A DNA stretch of 64,000 bases from Tessaracoccus sp. MC1865 (GTDB lineage Bacteria; Actinomycetota; Actinomycetes; Propionibacteriales; Propionibacteriaceae): NCBI RefSeq assembly GCF_017815535.1, contig NZ_CP072596.1:2201614-2265613 (forward strand). Direction: 5' to 3'. The notes under the pieces were generated by a model. That model had not been told where the DNA came from, did not search any database, and was given only the letters and a program-made list of their open reading frames with translations. The position numbers and the translations under genes were made by a program. Positions 43,848-58,663 of this stretch are shown here, in pieces; within the stretch, counting starts at the first letter, position 1, and each line of letters starts with the position of its first letter.

Positions 43848-44813
43848 CTAGGAGGTGCGCTCGACGAGGTCCGTGCACACCTGCAGCAGCGCGTCCTTCG
43901 CCTCGCCCTCGGGCAGTGGCGCGAGATGGGCGCGGGCGATGGCGGCGTGACGCTCGACCTCGGCCTTCGCGCGGGCCATGACGGGGTGGGCCTTGAGCCC
44001 CTCGAGCGCGGCCTCCAGGTCCTCGTCGGAGCTGAGGTCGCCGTCGATCAGGGCGAGCAGGTCCGCGTCGGCCGCATCCTTCTCCGCCCGCAGCATGAGG
44101 ACCGGCAGCGTGGGGACACCCTCGCGCAGGTCCGTACCGGGCGTCTTGCCGGTGCTGGTCGAGGTGATGTCGATGAGGTCGTCCGAGAGCTGGAACACCA
44201 GCCCGATCTCCTCGCCGAAGTTCGTCAGCGCGGTGAGCACCTCGTCGGAGGCGCCGGACACCATGCCGCCGAAGCGGGCCGACGCGGCGATCAGCGAGCC
44301 GGTCTTGTCCGCGATGACCTGGATGTAGTGGGCCAGCGGGTCCTCGCCCTCGCCAGGGCCCTTGGTCTCGGCGATCTGGCCCTGCACCAGTCGCGAGAAC
44401 GTCTCTGCCTGCAGCATGACGTAGTCGACACCGAGCTCGGCAACCGTGGTGGAGGCGCGGGCGAACAGGAAGTCGCCCACGAGGATGGCCACGGAGTTGC
44501 CCCACAGCCGGTTGGCCGACGGGGCGCCGCGGCGCAGGTCCGCGACGTCCATGACGTCGTCGTGGTAGAGGCTCGCCACGTGGGTGAGCTCCATGACCAT
44601 GGCGGCCCGCATGAGGTCGTCATGGTCGGACTCCCCACCGAAGTGGGAGGAGAGGAAGACCAACAGCGGACGGAACCGCTTGCCGCCCGCCGCGATGATG
44701 TGGCGGGCAGCCTCGGTCACGAACGGCGAACTGGCCACGGCGCTCTCGACCAGGTTGCCCTCGAACTCGTCGAGGAGCACGGTCAAGCGTGCGTCGAGCA
44801 GGTCGTTGCCCAC
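43848..44813 (-). CDS. Polyprenyl diphosphate synthase
   Basis: 321-aa trans-prenyltransferase that makes a long isoprenoid chain, probably the menaquinone side chain. The two aspartate-rich motifs are present: LYHDDVMD (first DDxxD) and LSDDLID (second). GGKRFRPLL is the usual block before. GTG at 44813 with AGGAG upstream; the longer frame runs into nuoN. It follows nuoN by 16 nt, so it is part of the complex I operon. Product chain length is not readable with confidence. Confidence 0.9.
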   Translation of the reverse strand: MGNDLLDARLTVLLDEFEGNLVESAVASSPFVTEAARHIIAAGGKRFRPLLVFLSSHFGGESDHDDLMRAAMVMELTHVASLYHDDVMDVADLRRGAPSANRLWGNSVAILVGDFLFARASTTVAELGVDYVMLQAETFSRLVQGQIAETKGPGEGEDPLAHYIQVIADKTGSLIAASARFGGMVSGASDEVLTALTNFGEEIGLVFQLSDDLIDITSTSTGKTPGTDLREGVPTLPVLMLRAEKDAADADLLALIDGDLSSDEDLEAALEGLKAHPVMARAKAEVERHAAIARAHLAPLPEGEAKDALLQVCTDLVERTS

Positions 44814-44829
44814 TGTGGGTCTCCTAGGG

Positions 44830-46410
44830 TCAGCGAATGAACTGTGCGGCACCGGCAACCAGGCTGAGCACGCCGCCCGGCACGAGGCCGAGGACCAGCG
44901 TAGCCAGACCTGTGACCACGAGCACAACCCACGTCCCGGCAGACGGGGACTCGACCACGCCCACGGTCGCCTCGTCGGCGTCCTGGAACCACATGGCCAC
45001 AACGACCTTGAGGTAGAAGAACGCGGCGATGACGCTCATCACCACGGCGACCAGGACGAGCCAGCCGTAGCCGCCCTCCCACGCAGACGCGAACACGGTC
45101 AGCTTGCCGACGAAGCCCGCGGTCAGCGGGATGCCGGCGAAGCTCAGCATGAACAGGGTCATGAGGGCTGCGATGAGCGGGCTGCGCCTCCCGAGGCCCT
45201 TCCAGGACTCGAGGCCGTTGGCCTCACCGCCCGCGCGGCGCACCATCATGACGATGGCGAAGGCACCCAGCGTGGCCACGCCGTAGGTCAGCAGGTAGAA
45301 CGCGACGGCGGCCACGGACGCCACCGACACGTTGTCGCCGGCCTGCACCGCCCCGACGACGCCCACCAGGATGAAGCCGGCGTGTGCGATCGAGGAGTAG
45401 GCAAGCAGGCGCTTGATGTCGGTCTGCGCGAGTGCCGCGGTGGCACCCACCAGCATCGTGACGACCGCGACGACGGAGAACAGCAGCTGCCAGTCCCAGG
45501 CGAGTCCGCCGAGTGCGACGTAGTACACGCGCAGCAGAGCGGCCACGGCTGCGGTCTTGGTGGCCACCGCCATGAAGCCCGTCACCGGGGTGGGCGCGCC
45601 CATGTAGGCGTCCGGGGTCCACGAGTGGAACGGCACTGCGCCCATCTTGAACAGCAGGCCCACCGATGCCAGCAGCATGCCGCCGAGCAGCAGCCACTTC
45701 GAGCCGGTCCCGGCGGTGACCGCATCTGCGATCCCGGCCAGCGTCAGGGCGCCGGAGTAGCCGTACAGCAACGAGATGCCGTAGAGCATGATCGCCGAGG
45801 CGATGGAGCCGAGGAGGAAGTACTTGAGGGCAGCTTCCTGGCTCAGCAGGCGACGGCGGCGGGCCATGCCGGTGAGCAGGTACAGCGGCAGCGACAGGAT
45901 CTCCACGGCCACGAACAGCACCAGCAGGTTGTTGGTGGACGAGAACAGCAGCATGCCGAACAGCGCGAACACCAGCAGCGGGAAGACCTCGGTGTGCTCA
46001 CGACGGAGGCGGTCCGCCTCCCGCTCGAGCGGCGAGCCGGGCACGGTGGCGGCCGACGACGCGAACGCCGACACTCCCCCACCGACGCGGCGCTCGGCGA
46101 AGAGCGCCACCCCGGCCAGCCCGACGAGCAGCAGCAGCGTCCAGAAGACGTAGGTCGGGCCGTCGATCGCGAGCAGCCCCATGGCGGCCAGCGAAGGTGT
46201 TTCCTGGACCCAGTTGAGGATGGTCACCCCGAGCGACGCGAGGATGCCGATCGCGGCCAGACCCGCCTGCACCGGCTGGCGGAGGTGCCGGGGCACGAAG
46301 CCCTCGAGCAGGACGCCCAGGGCACCCACACCGAGCAGGATGAACAGCGGCGTCAGCAGCATCCACTCCAGCGTGGGAGCGGGGATCGGCGTCTCCAAGA
46401 GGTTGATCAT
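44830..46410 (-). CDS. nuoN: NADH-quinone oxidoreductase subunit N
   Basis: Antiporter-like membrane subunit of complex I, 526 aa, about 14 helices, with the proton-channel Lys and His in the usual helices (for example LLFKMGAVPFHSWTPDAY). The ATG overlaps the nuoM stop by one base. Confidence 0.96.
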   Translation of the reverse strand: MINLLETPIPAPTLEWMLLTPLFILLGVGALGVLLEGFVPRHLRQPVQAGLAAIGILASLGVTILNWVQETPSLAAMGLLAIDGPTYVFWTLLLLVGLAGVALFAERRVGGGVSAFASSAATVPGSPLEREADRLRREHTEVFPLLVFALFGMLLFSSTNNLLVLFVAVEILSLPLYLLTGMARRRRLLSQEAALKYFLLGSIASAIMLYGISLLYGYSGALTLAGIADAVTAGTGSKWLLLGGMLLASVGLLFKMGAVPFHSWTPDAYMGAPTPVTGFMAVATKTAAVAALLRVYYVALGGLAWDWQLLFSVVAVVTMLVGATAALAQTDIKRLLAYSSIAHAGFILVGVVGAVQAGDNVSVASVAAVAFYLLTYGVATLGAFAIVMMVRRAGGEANGLESWKGLGRRSPLIAALMTLFMLSFAGIPLTAGFVGKLTVFASAWEGGYGWLVLVAVVMSVIAAFFYLKVVVAMWFQDADEATVGVVESPSAGTWVVLVVTGLATLVLGLVPGGVLSLVAGAAQFIR

Positions 46411-47927
46411 CAGTTGCCTTCCTCAGCCTGCGGGGCGGGATCGGTCACGCCGACGGTCGCCATCGTGCCCTGAGCAGCGTCGTCCGCCACTGACAGCACG
46501 GGCTTCGGGAAGAAGCCGAACAGCAGCAGCAGGGCGATGAGCGGCGCAACGACGGCCTTCTCGCGGAGCGTGAGATCGGTGGTGACATGGCTGGCGACCT
46601 GCTCGGTCACCGGGCCGGTCATCGTGGTCTTGTACATCCGCAGCACGTACACGGCGGCCAGCACCATGGCCAGCACCAGGAACGCGATGTGGATGGGGTA
46701 ACGCTGCCAGGAACCGGCGAGCACCAGGAACTCGGCGACGAAGTTGCCGAAGCCCGGCAGCGACAGGGCGGAGAGACCCGCGAGCAGCAGGACTCCGGAG
46801 AGCACCGGTGCCACCTTCTGCACGCCGCCGTAGGCGTCGATGTCTGCGGAACCGCGGCGTCGGATCATGAACCCGACGACGAGGAACAACGCGGCGGTCG
46901 ACAGACCGTGGTTGAGCATGTAGTAGATCGAGCCGCTCATGGACTGGCTGGTCAGCGCGAAGATGCCGAACACCATCAGGCCGAAGTGGCTGATCGAGGT
47001 GTAGGACACCAGTCGCAGCAGGTCCTTGGCGCCGAACGCCATGAGAGCGCCGTAGAACATGGACACGATCGCCCAGACCAGGATCACCGGGGTGGCCCAC
47101 TGGCTGGCCTCGGGGAACGCCTGGAGGCAGATCTTGATCATCCCGAAGGTGCCGATCTTGTCCAGGATGCCCACGAGCAGCGTCGAGGTGCCCGGCGTGG
47201 CCTGCTCGGCCGAATCAGGCAACCACGTGTGCAGCCCGGCCAGCGGCGCCTTCACCGCGAAGGCGAAGAAGAAGCCCGCGAAGAGCCAGCGCCCCATGGA
47301 CGTGTCGATGTCGAGCCCGACGAGGTCGCCGATCAGGAAGCTCGGCGAGCCGGCCGCCGCCGTGACGGCGTAGACGCCCGCCACCGCGACCAGCATGACC
47401 AGGCCACCGGCCAGGGAGTAGATCAGGAACTTGACCGCGGCGGCGCTGCGACGGGGGCCGCCGTAGCCACCGATGAGGAAGTACGTCGGGATCAGCGTCG
47501 CCTCGAAGGCCACGTAGAACAGCAGGATGTCCGAGGCCATGAACACGAACAGCGCGAAGCCCTGCAGCAGCAGCGCGAGGGCGAAGAACGTGGAGCCGCC
47601 CCAGCGGGAGGTGGGCTCATCGCCCGTGTGCCATTCGGCGAGCAGCACCACCGGCACGATGAGGACGGTCATCAGCACCAGGATGGCGCCCATCCCGTCC
47701 AGGTCCAGCGCGTAGCGCGCGCCGATCGAGGAGATCCAGGAGACGTCCTCGGCCAACACGGCGTCCTGCGTGTGCAGGATGAACGCCAGGACACCGAGCA
47801 CCAGAGTGGTGACCGCGAAGCCGTAGCCGACGAGCTTGCCGACGTGACCCTTCACGAAGAACAGCACGATCGCGCCGACGATGGGCACCAGGCCGAGGAC
47901 CGTCAGAAGAGGGAATGCCATTGTCAT
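46410..47927 (-). CDS. nuoM: NADH-quinone oxidoreductase subunit M
   Basis: Antiporter-like subunit, 505 aa. FAVKAPLAGLHTWLPDSAEQATPGTSTLL is the family hallmark. The ATG at 47927 has AGGAG upstream; a second ATG lies two codons later. It is close after nuoL. Confidence 0.96.
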   Translation of the reverse strand: MTMAFPLLTVLGLVPIVGAIVLFFVKGHVGKLVGYGFAVTTLVLGVLAFILHTQDAVLAEDVSWISSIGARYALDLDGMGAILVLMTVLIVPVVLLAEWHTGDEPTSRWGGSTFFALALLLQGFALFVFMASDILLFYVAFEATLIPTYFLIGGYGGPRRSAAAVKFLIYSLAGGLVMLVAVAGVYAVTAAAGSPSFLIGDLVGLDIDTSMGRWLFAGFFFAFAVKAPLAGLHTWLPDSAEQATPGTSTLLVGILDKIGTFGMIKICLQAFPEASQWATPVILVWAIVSMFYGALMAFGAKDLLRLVSYTSISHFGLMVFGIFALTSQSMSGSIYYMLNHGLSTAALFLVVGFMIRRRGSADIDAYGGVQKVAPVLSGVLLLAGLSALSLPGFGNFVAEFLVLAGSWQRYPIHIAFLVLAMVLAAVYVLRMYKTTMTGPVTEQVASHVTTDLTLREKAVVAPLIALLLLFGFFPKPVLSVADDAAQGTMATVGVTDPAPQAEEGN

Positions 47928-47941
47928 TTCTCAGTTACTCC

Positions 47942-49843
<1,902 letters not shown>

Positions 49844-49856
49844 GCTCGTAGTCCCC

Positions 49857-50156
49857 TTACAGCTTCATCAGGTTGGCGTTGTCGACGGAGGCCGAGCGAC
49901 GGGACCGGTACACGGCGACGATGATCGCCAGGCCGACCACAACTTCAGCGGCTGCCACGACCATCACGAAGAACGCCGCGACGAGTCCGTCGAGGTTCCC
50001 GTGGAATCGGGCGAATGCGACGAATGCGAGGTTCGTGGCATTGAGCATCAGTTCGATGCTCAGAAAGGCGATGATCGCGTTGCGGCGCAGCAGGAACCCT
50101 GCGATGCCGATGGCGAACAGGATCGCCGAGAGGATCAGGTAACCCTCGGGGCTCAT
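49857..50156 (-). CDS. nuoK: NADH-quinone oxidoreductase subunit K
   Basis: 99 aa, three membrane segments, MrpC-like. Two conserved Glu lie in SIELMLNA and AAAEVVVGL. The ATG overlaps the nuoJ stop (ATGA). Confidence 0.96.
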   Translation of the reverse strand: MSPEGYLILSAILFAIGIAGFLLRRNAIIAFLSIELMLNATNLAFVAFARFHGNLDGLVAAFFVMVVAAAEVVVGLAIIVAVYRSRRSASVDNANLMKL

Positions 50157-50974
50157 TCGTCGTCTCCTTCGATCTCAAGCGTGCGACCCTCGAGCGCCTG
50201 GTAGGCGGAGGAGGTGGGTGCGCGCAGTTCGTCCACGTCGACCACCACGCCACGCATGGTGAGGGTGCGCGAGACGGACTTCTCGGCGATGGACCCGTCC
50301 GGGAGCAGCGCCGGGATGGAGATGGCGTTGTGCCGGGCGAACACACCCGAGTTGGGCAGCGGGCCGGGGTGCTCGCCGAGCTCGGCGTAGGCGCGCTTGC
50401 GGAGTTCAGCGGACTCCACCTGGTTGACCTTCTTGCTGAGGAGCTCGCCGTGGGCCAGCACCATCGCGCCGACCGCGGCCGTGATCAGGAGGGCCGCGCT
50501 CGCCTCGAAGAGGAACACGTACTCGCCGAACAGCTTGTTGGCCAGCGACGGGATGTTGCCGCCGTACTCGGCGTTGGCCTCCGCCAGGCCGGCGGGCTGC
50601 CCGCCGACGGTGAACTGGCCGACGGCGGAGATCATCAGGATGCCGATGCCCAGCGCCACCAGCGAGGCGGCGATGCGATGGCCCTTCAGCGTCTCGACGA
50701 CCGAGTCGAGCGAATCCACGCCGATCAGCATGACGACGAACAGGAACATCATCAGGATGGCGCCGGTGTACACGACGATCTGGATGACGAACAGGAAGGG
50801 CGCGTCCTGGGCTGCGTAGAGGACCGCGATGGCCACCATCACGCCGGCCATCGCGATGGCCGAGTGGATGGGCTTGCGCGACAGCAGGAAGATCAGGGCG
50901 CAGATCACCGCGATGGGCGCGCACACCCAGAAGGCGACCTCACCGGCTGTCACCAGCGGGATCATGGGGATCAT
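50153..50974 (-). CDS. nuoJ: NADH-quinone oxidoreductase subunit J
   Basis: 273 aa, longer than E. coli NuoJ because of a hydrophilic C-terminal tail of about 80 residues. Five membrane segments; [19 protein letters not shown] is the conserved helix 3. ATG at 50974 with AGGAG upstream. Confidence 0.95.
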   Translation of the reverse strand: MIPMIPLVTAGEVAFWVCAPIAVICALIFLLSRKPIHSAIAMAGVMVAIAVLYAAQDAPFLFVIQIVVYTGAILMMFLFVVMLIGVDSLDSVVETLKGHRIAASLVALGIGILMISAVGQFTVGGQPAGLAEANAEYGGNIPSLANKLFGEYVFLFEASAALLITAAVGAMVLAHGELLSKKVNQVESAELRKRAYAELGEHPGPLPNSGVFARHNAISIPALLPDGSIAEKSVSRTLTMRGVVVDVDELRAPTSSAYQALEGRTLEIEGDDE

Positions 50975-51531
50975 TTGGCCGCTCCTGTGGTCGTCGAGCC
51001 GGTGCGGGTGTCGGGGGTGCCCGTCGCGGGCAGCCCCAGGAAGTAGTCGCGCTCGTCCGCGCCGAGGCGACGGGGGTGCGGCGGTTGTTCCATGCCGGTC
51101 AGCAGCGGCGCGAGCAGGTCTTCCTTTTCGTAGATCAGGCTCAGCCGCGTGTCGTCGGAGATCTTGAACTCGTTGGTCATCGTCAGCGCCCGGGTGGGGC
51201 AGGCTTCGATGCAGAGGCCGCAGAAGATGCAGCGCAGGTAGTTGATCTGGTAGACGTGGCCGTAGCGTTCGCCCGGCGAGTAGCGGGCGTCGTCTGTGTT
51301 GTCGGCGCCCTCCACGTAGATGGCGTCCGCCGGGCAGGCCCAGGCGCACAGTTCACAACCGACGCACTTCTCCAGGCCGTCAGGCCAGCGGTTGAGCTGG
51401 TGCCGGCCGTGGAAGCGCGGCATGGTGACCTTCTCCGCGCCCTTCTTGTGCGGGTACGACTGCGTGAACGTCTTGCGGAAGATGGTGTTGAGCGTGATGC
51501 CGAAGCCGGCCCACGGATCGAAGATGCCCAT
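50971..51531 (-). CDS. nuoI: NADH-quinone oxidoreductase subunit I
   Basis: 186-aa peripheral arm ferredoxin with two 4Fe-4S motifs ([12 protein letters not shown] and [12 protein letters not shown], clusters N6a and N6b). It overlaps nuoH by one base and nuoJ by 4 nt. The C-terminal tail is Thr/Gly-rich. The orphan NuoI-like gene at 24452 is a clearly different paralogue. Confidence 0.96.
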   Translation of the reverse strand: MGIFDPWAGFGITLNTIFRKTFTQSYPHKKGAEKVTMPRFHGRHQLNRWPDGLEKCVGCELCAWACPADAIYVEGADNTDDARYSPGERYGHVYQINYLRCIFCGLCIEACPTRALTMTNEFKISDDTRLSLIYEKEDLLAPLLTGMEQPPHPRRLGADERDYFLGLPATGTPDTRTGSTTTGAAK

Positions 51532-52859
51532 CAGGCTTCCTTCCCTTCTGCGGTGACCTCGGCCATGGTCTGGTCCTGCGCGGGTCCGCGCACGACGCCT
51601 GCGAGCTCGGGCAGCATCTGCCCGGGCATCGGGGGCACCGGGTAGCCGCCGGCGAACGGGTCGTAGACCTCCTCGACGACCGGGCGCTCCTCCGGCAGTT
51701 CGGCCACGGGGTCCTTGCCGCCGAACAGCCACCACAGGACGATGAGCAGCGCGAGGCCGAGGCCGAGAGTGGCGTTGCGGAACTGCGTGTTGGCGACCAG
51801 CGCGACCACGATGATCCAGATCAGCGAGATCTCGATCAGCACCTTCCAACCGAGACCCATGAACTGGTCGTAGCGCAGGCGCGGCAGCGTGCCACGCAGC
51901 CACACGAACACCGAGATCAGGAACTGGACCTTCAGCATGAAGAAGATCGGGCCGAACCACGGGTTGTTGAAGAACTCGATGTTGTTCAGCGGCCAGATCG
52001 GCAGGTAGCCGCCGAGGAACAGCGTCGTGCAGACGGCCGACACGGTCGCCATGTTGATGTACTCCGCGAGGAAGTACAGCGCGTAGCGGAAGCCGGAGTA
52101 CTCCGTCAGGTAACCGGAGACCAGCTCCGACTCGCACTCGGGCAGGTCGAACGGTGCACGGTTGGTCTCGCCCACCATGGCGATGGCGTAGATGATGAAC
52201 GACGGGATCAGCAGCAGGAAGTACCAGGTCTGCAGCCCGAGCGGCAGCGCGATGTCGGTGAAGGGCACGACGAGTTGCAGCGGGATGCGCTGCGACTCGA
52301 CGATCTCCGAGGTGGACATCGAGCCGGCCATCAGGAACACGGCGACCATGGACAGCCCCATGGAGATCTCGTAGGAGATCATCTGCGCCGTCGAACGGAT
52401 GGAGCCGAGGAAGGAGTAGGTGGAGTTGCCGGCCCAGCCCGCGAGCACGATGCCGTAGATGCCGATCGAGGCCGAGGCCAGGATGAACACCGCGGCGACC
52501 GGCAGGTCGGTGAGCTGGAGGCGGGTCTCGACGCCGAACATCGTGACCTGCCCGCCGAACGGGATGACCGTCCAGCAGGTGAAGGCGGCCACCGCGGTGA
52601 GCACGGGGGCGATGTTGAACAGCCACTTGTCGGCGTTCTTCGGGCGGAAGTCCTCCTTGATGAGGGCCTTCATACCGTCTGCGAGCGCCTGGCCGAGGCC
52701 GAAGGGGCCGTTCATGATGGGGCCGAGGCGGTGCTGCATCTTGCCGACGAGGCGACGCTCGTACCACACGTTGAAGATCGTCCAGACGAGGAGGACGACG
52801 AAGAGCGCCACCACCTTGATCAGGATCAACCACCAGGGATCGTTCATGAAGATGTTCAT
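51531..52859 (-). CDS. nuoH: NADH-quinone oxidoreductase subunit H
   Basis: 442-aa quinone-site membrane subunit, eight or more helices. The acidic loops ([41 protein letters not shown]) are intact. The C-terminal 60 residues are a hydrophilic, Pro-rich extension. ATG at 52859 with GAAGGAG upstream; it overlaps the nuoG stop. Confidence 0.95.
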   Translation of the reverse strand: MNIFMNDPWWLILIKVVALFVVLLVWTIFNVWYERRLVGKMQHRLGPIMNGPFGLGQALADGMKALIKEDFRPKNADKWLFNIAPVLTAVAAFTCWTVIPFGGQVTMFGVETRLQLTDLPVAAVFILASASIGIYGIVLAGWAGNSTYSFLGSIRSTAQMISYEISMGLSMVAVFLMAGSMSTSEIVESQRIPLQLVVPFTDIALPLGLQTWYFLLLIPSFIIYAIAMVGETNRAPFDLPECESELVSGYLTEYSGFRYALYFLAEYINMATVSAVCTTLFLGGYLPIWPLNNIEFFNNPWFGPIFFMLKVQFLISVFVWLRGTLPRLRYDQFMGLGWKVLIEISLIWIIVVALVANTQFRNATLGLGLALLIVLWWLFGGKDPVAELPEERPVVEEVYDPFAGGYPVPPMPGQMLPELAGVVRGPAQDQTMAEVTAEGKEA

Positions 52860-55264
52860 GCCGTTGCTCCTTCGACGACGGTGACGGCCGTGACGCGGAC
52901 CGGCGAACCGGGGGCGGCGACGAGGCGCTCCCCCTGGCCGGGGTTGACGGGCACCCAGACGACGTCGTCGACCATGCCGGGGACGATGTCGACCGGCAGC
53001 ACCAGGCTGCTGCCCGCTGCCTCCACGGTGGCGACCTCGGACAGACCGAGCCGCTCCGCAGTGGCGGCGGAGACCCGGGCGACCGGCGGACGTGCGGTGG
53101 CCCGCAGCGCCAGTTCGTAGTCGTTGCCCTGGGAGGCGTCGAGCAGTTCGCGCCATCCGGCGACGACCGGGCCGGCCTGGGCGGGAGCAGCCGCGACGGC
53201 GGGGGCCGCCGGCCGGTCGCCGTCCCAGGCACCGAGTTCCGTGAGGTCCGTGTAGGCCTGCTTCGGCGCGCGGAAGCCGAGCGTCGACCCGAGGGCATCT
53301 GCCAGCGCGGCCAGGATGCGGATGTCGGTCATCGGCGACACGGGCTGCTTGACGATCACGTTGACGCGGCCGTGGCGGTGCTCCCAGTTGACGAAGTGAC
53401 CCGACTGCTCCTCGAGGAGTGCGGCCGGGAAGACCACGTCCGCGCGGGCGGTGACGGCGCTGGCGCGCTGCTCGATGCTGACCACGAACTGGGCGGCCTC
53501 GAGGCCGGCCAGCGCGGTGGCCGGGTCACCGAGGTCGTGCGGGTCCACACCGGCGACGACCAGCGCCTTGAGCGTGCCGTCTGCCAGCGCGGCGAACTGC
53601 TCCTCGGCCGACAGACCGGCCTCAGCGGGCAGCGAGCCGACGCCCCAGTGGGAGGCGACATCGACGCGGGCGGCGGGGTCCGCCACCGGGCGACCGCCGG
53701 GCAGCAGCCCCGGCAGGCAGCCGGCCTCGATGGCCCCGACGTCACCTGCGCGACGCGGGATCCAGGCCAGGCGGGCGCCCGTGGCGTCCGCCTTCGCGGC
53801 AGCGGCGCTCAGCACGCCGGGGAGGACTGCGGCGCGCTCGCCGACGAGGATGACCGAGCCGGCGTCGAGGTCCGTCAGGGCGTCCAGCGCCTCGGCTTCG
53901 CGGCCGGGGGCCGTGGGCACGAGGGTGGCGGACAGCTTGTCGGAGCCGCGGGAGAGGAACGGCGCGAGGGTGGTGACCTTCAGGTGCCCCTTGCGGACCG
54001 CCTTGCGGAGGCGGAGGAACACGATCGGCGACTCGTCCTCAGGCTCGAAGCTCACCAGCACCACGTGCTTGGCTGCCTCCAGATCCGCATACGTGACGGC
54101 TTCGTCGACCCCCCTGCCGGCCACGCGGGCGGCGAGGAAGTCTGCCTCTTCGGCAGAGGCGGGACGCGAGCGGAAGTCGACGTTGTTGGTGCCCAGCACC
54201 GCACGGGCGAACTTGCCGTAGGCGTAGGACGCCTCGACGCTCAGGCGACCACCGGTCTGGACACCGACGGCGGAGCCGGCGGCGCGGAGACCCTGGACCG
54301 CGGCGTCGATGGCCTCGGGCCACGACGCGGGCTCCAGCACTCCACCGCGGCGCACCAGCGGGCGGGTGATGCGGTCGTCGCCCCGGCCGTACATGAAGCC
54401 GAAGCGGCCCTTGTCGCAGCTCCACTCCTCGTTGACCTCAGGCTTGTCGCCGGCGAGGCGACGCTTGACCTGGTGGTGCCGCTGGTCCGTGCGCAGTTCA
54501 CAGCCGGACGCGCAGTGCTCACAGGTGGTGACCCGCGACACGAGGTCGAAGGGACGCGCCTGGAAGCGGTAGGCGGCGGAGGTGAGGGCGCCCACGGGGC
54601 AGATCTGCACCACGTTGCCGGAGAAGTACGAGTCGTACGGGTCCTGCTCGTAGGTACCGACCTGCTGCAGCGCACCGCGCTCCACCAGGGCGATGAAGGG
54701 GTCACCGGAGATCTGTTCGGAGAAGCGCGTGCAGCGCGCGCACAGCACGCAGCGTTCGCGGTCCAGCAGGATCTGCGCGGAGATGGCCACGGGCTTGGGG
54801 AAGGTGCGCTTCAAGCCTTCGAAGCGGCTCTCACCGGGGCCGTTGGCCAGCGCCTGGTTCTGCAGGGGGCATTCGCCGCCCTTGTCGCAGACGGGGCAGT
54901 CGAGCGGGTGGTTGATCAGCAGGAACTCCAGCATGCCGCGCTGCGCCTTCTCGGCGACGGGCGAGGTGCGCTGGGTGTTGACCTTCATGCCCTCCGCCAC
55001 CGGCATGGTGCAGGAGGCCTGGGGCTTGGGGAAACCGCGGCCGTTGCCGGCGTCGGGGATGTCGACCATGCACTGGCGGCAGGCGCCCACCGGGTCCAGC
55101 AGCGGGTGGTCGCAGAAGCGCGGGATGGCGGTGCCGATCATCTCGGCGGCCCGGATGATCAGCGTGCCCTTGGGGACGCTCACCTCCGTGCCGTCGATGG
55201 TCAGGGTGACCAGGTCGGGCTTCGGAGCCACCTCACCCGAGGTCGTCTTGGCGTCGACGGTCAT
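52856..55264 (-). CDS. nuoG: NADH-quinone oxidoreductase subunit G
   Basis: 802-aa peripheral arm subunit. N1b 2Fe-2S ligands lie in [19 protein letters not shown], His-coordinated N5 in [19 protein letters not shown]4 in [13 protein letters not shown], and the extra N7 site in [14 protein letters not shown]. The molybdopterin-fold region follows. ATG at 55264, overlapping the nuoF stop (ATGA). Confidence 0.95.
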   Translation of the reverse strand: MTVDAKTTSGEVAPKPDLVTLTIDGTEVSVPKGTLIIRAAEMIGTAIPRFCDHPLLDPVGACRQCMVDIPDAGNGRGFPKPQASCTMPVAEGMKVNTQRTSPVAEKAQRGMLEFLLINHPLDCPVCDKGGECPLQNQALANGPGESRFEGLKRTFPKPVAISAQILLDRERCVLCARCTRFSEQISGDPFIALVERGALQQVGTYEQDPYDSYFSGNVVQICPVGALTSAAYRFQARPFDLVSRVTTCEHCASGCELRTDQRHHQVKRRLAGDKPEVNEEWSCDKGRFGFMYGRGDDRITRPLVRRGGVLEPASWPEAIDAAVQGLRAAGSAVGVQTGGRLSVEASYAYGKFARAVLGTNNVDFRSRPASAEEADFLAARVAGRGVDEAVTYADLEAAKHVVLVSFEPEDESPIVFLRLRKAVRKGHLKVTTLAPFLSRGSDKLSATLVPTAPGREAEALDALTDLDAGSVILVGERAAVLPGVLSAAAAKADATGARLAWIPRRAGDVGAIEAGCLPGLLPGGRPVADPAARVDVASHWGVGSLPAEAGLSAEEQFAALADGTLKALVVAGVDPHDLGDPATALAGLEAAQFVVSIEQRASAVTARADVVFPAALLEEQSGHFVNWEHRHGRVNVIVKQPVSPMTDIRILAALADALGSTLGFRAPKQAYTDLTELGAWDGDRPAAPAVAAAPAQAGPVVAGWRELLDASQGNDYELALRATARPPVARVSAATAERLGLSEVATVEAAGSSLVLPVDIVPGMVDDVVWVPVNPGQGERLVAAPGSPVRVTAVTVVEGATA

Positions 55265-56574
55265 CGCACGTCTCCTTCCGCGGCGAACAGTGCGCTCTTC
55301 TCGTACGGGAACACTTCCCAGGCGGGAGTGTGGTAGCCCTGCTCGAACTCGGAGCGGAAGTGCCGCACGGCACTGGTCACCGCGGCGACCGCACCGTCGG
55401 CCAGCGCGCAGAACGAGCGGCCACCGATGTTGTCGCAGATGTCGAGGAGCTTGTCGACGTCGCCCTCGCGGGCGGTGCCGGCTTCGAACTTCATCAGGAG
55501 CTGCACGAGCCACCAGGTGCCTTCACGACACGGGGTGCACTTGCCGCAGCTCTCGTGCTTGTAGAACTCGACGAAGCGCAGCGTGGTGCGCACCACGGAG
55601 GTGGTGTCGTCGAAGATCTGCAGTGCCTTGGTGCCGAGCATCGAACCGGCCGCCGCCATGGATTCGTAGTCCATGGGGAGGTCGAGGTGCTCCGGCGTGA
55701 GGATGGGCGTCGAGGAGCCGCCGGGGGTGAAGAACTTCAGTTCGTGGCCGTCGCGCATGCCGCCGCCGAGCTCGATGAGCTCGCGCAGCGTGATGCCCAT
55801 CGGGGCCTCGAACTGGCCGGGAGTCTTGATGTGGCCCGACAGCGAGTACAGCGTGAAGCCCTTGGACTTCTCCGTGCCCATGGACTGGAACCAGTCTGCG
55901 CCGTTGTTGACGATGGCCGGCACCGAGGCGATGGACTCCACGTTGTTGACCACCGTCGGGGAGGCGTACAGACCCGCGACGGCGGGGAACGGCGGGCGGA
56001 GGCGGGGCTGGCCGCGTCGACCCTCGAGGGAGTCCAGCAGCGCCGTCTCCTCGCCGCAGATGTAGGCACCGGCGCCGGCGTGCACGATCACGTCGAGGTC
56101 GTAGCCGGTGCCCATGATGTTCTTGCCCAGGTAGCCGGCCGCGTAGGCCTCGCGGACGGCCTGCTGAAGGCGGCGGATGACGTGCAGGACCTCACCGCGG
56201 CAGTAGATGAACGCGGTGTGGCAGTTGATCGCGTACGACGAGATGATGACGCCTTCGACCAGCGTGTGCGGCGTGGCCATCATGAGCGGGATGTCCTTGC
56301 AGGTGCCCGGCTCCGACTCGTCGGCGTTGACCACGAGGTACTTCGGGTTGGGGTTGTCCTGCGGGACGAAGGACCACTTCATGCCCGTCGGGAAGCCTGC
56401 GCCGCCGCGACCGCGGAGGTTGGCGTCCTTGACGAGCGAGATGAGGTCTGCGGGCTGCATGGCCAGGGCCTTGCGCATCGCGCGGTAGCCACCTGTGGCC
56501 TCGTAGCGGGCGAGCTTCCAGGAGTTGGGTGCGCCCCACTGTTCGCTGAGGACGGGGGTGAGCAGGTCGGTCAC
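55261..56574 (-). CDS. nuoF: NADH-quinone oxidoreductase subunit F
   Basis: 437-aa NADH- and FMN-binding subunit. LRGRGGAGFPTGMKWSF and GAGAYICGEETALLDSLEG form the nucleotide sites; N3 ligands are in ESCGKCTPCREG with a later Cys in GRSFCAL. GTG start overlaps the nuoE stop (GTGA). Confidence 0.96.
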   Translation of the reverse strand: MTDLLTPVLSEQWGAPNSWKLARYEATGGYRAMRKALAMQPADLISLVKDANLRGRGGAGFPTGMKWSFVPQDNPNPKYLVVNADESEPGTCKDIPLMMATPHTLVEGVIISSYAINCHTAFIYCRGEVLHVIRRLQQAVREAYAAGYLGKNIMGTGYDLDVIVHAGAGAYICGEETALLDSLEGRRGQPRLRPPFPAVAGLYASPTVVNNVESIASVPAIVNNGADWFQSMGTEKSKGFTLYSLSGHIKTPGQFEAPMGITLRELIELGGGMRDGHELKFFTPGGSSTPILTPEHLDLPMDYESMAAAGSMLGTKALQIFDDTTSVVRTTLRFVEFYKHESCGKCTPCREGTWWLVQLLMKFEAGTAREGDVDKLLDICDNIGGRSFCALADGAVAAVTSAVRHFRSEFEQGYHTPAWEVFPYEKSALFAAEGDVR

Positions 56575-57310
56575 TGTGCGGCCTCCTGCTCGGCGGCGGC
56601 CGGCTTCGCGTCAGCGGCCGGGGCCTTCCAGTCGTTCTCACGGGCGATGTCGACACCGGCCAGCGAGGCGTGACCTGCGGAGGGCCCTTCGTCGGCCCGG
56701 CCGTCGGGGAACCCGGCGAGGACGCGCTCGGCTTCGCGCCAGGACGTGATGGTCGCGCCACGGGAGGAGACGACCTCCTCGTCCTTCTGCAGCTTCTCCA
56801 GCAGGTCGTCGGCCTTCTCCGGGGTCATGTTGTCGAAGAACTCCCAGTTGACCATCATCACGGGGGCGAAGTCGCACGCCGCGTTGCACTCGAGGCGCTC
56901 CAGCGAGATCTGGCCGTCCGGGGTGGTCTCACCCTCGTCGATGCCGAGGCGCTTCTTGGCCCGGTCGAGCAGGATGTCGCCGCCCATCACCGCGCAGAGA
57001 GCGGTGGTGCAGACGCCGACGTGCTGCTTGCCGGCGGGGCGGCGCTTGTACATGGTGTAGAACGTCGCGACGCCGGAGACCTGGGCCGTGCTGATGCCCA
57101 GCACGTCGGCGCACACTTCGATGCCCCGGGGGCTGATCCGGCCGTCGACCGACTGGACGAGGTGGAGCATCGGCAGGAGTGCGGAACGAGGCTGCGGGTA
57201 GCGGGCCGCCAGTTCGCGCAGTTCGGCGATGGTGCCGTCGTCGATCTGGGACGACTGGTCGGTGTAGTCCACCGAACCGGAATCTGGGAAGTGGCTGGCA
57301 AAGTGGCCGC

Positions 57311-57314
<4 letters not shown>
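56571..57314 (-). CDS. nuoE: NADH-quinone oxidoreductase subunit E
   Basis: 247-aa subunit holding cluster N1a: Cys in [14 protein letters not shown] and [16 protein letters not shown]. The C-terminal 70 residues are Ala/Glu/Lys-rich and low in complexity, as in other Actinobacteria. It overlaps nuoD and nuoF by 4 nt each. Confidence 0.95.

Positions 57315-58659
<1,345 letters not shown>

Positions 58660-58663
<4 letters not shown>

Noticed and set aside
44584-46473. An open frame of 629 codons antisense to nuoN
   Set aside because: Rich in His, Gln, Arg and Glu, opposite a highly conserved membrane subunit; a codon-bias artefact.
51531-53156. A longer start for nuoH, upstream of 52859
   Set aside because: The extra 99 residues are Arg/Gly-rich reading of nuoG in another frame; the ATG at 52859 has a good ribosome site.
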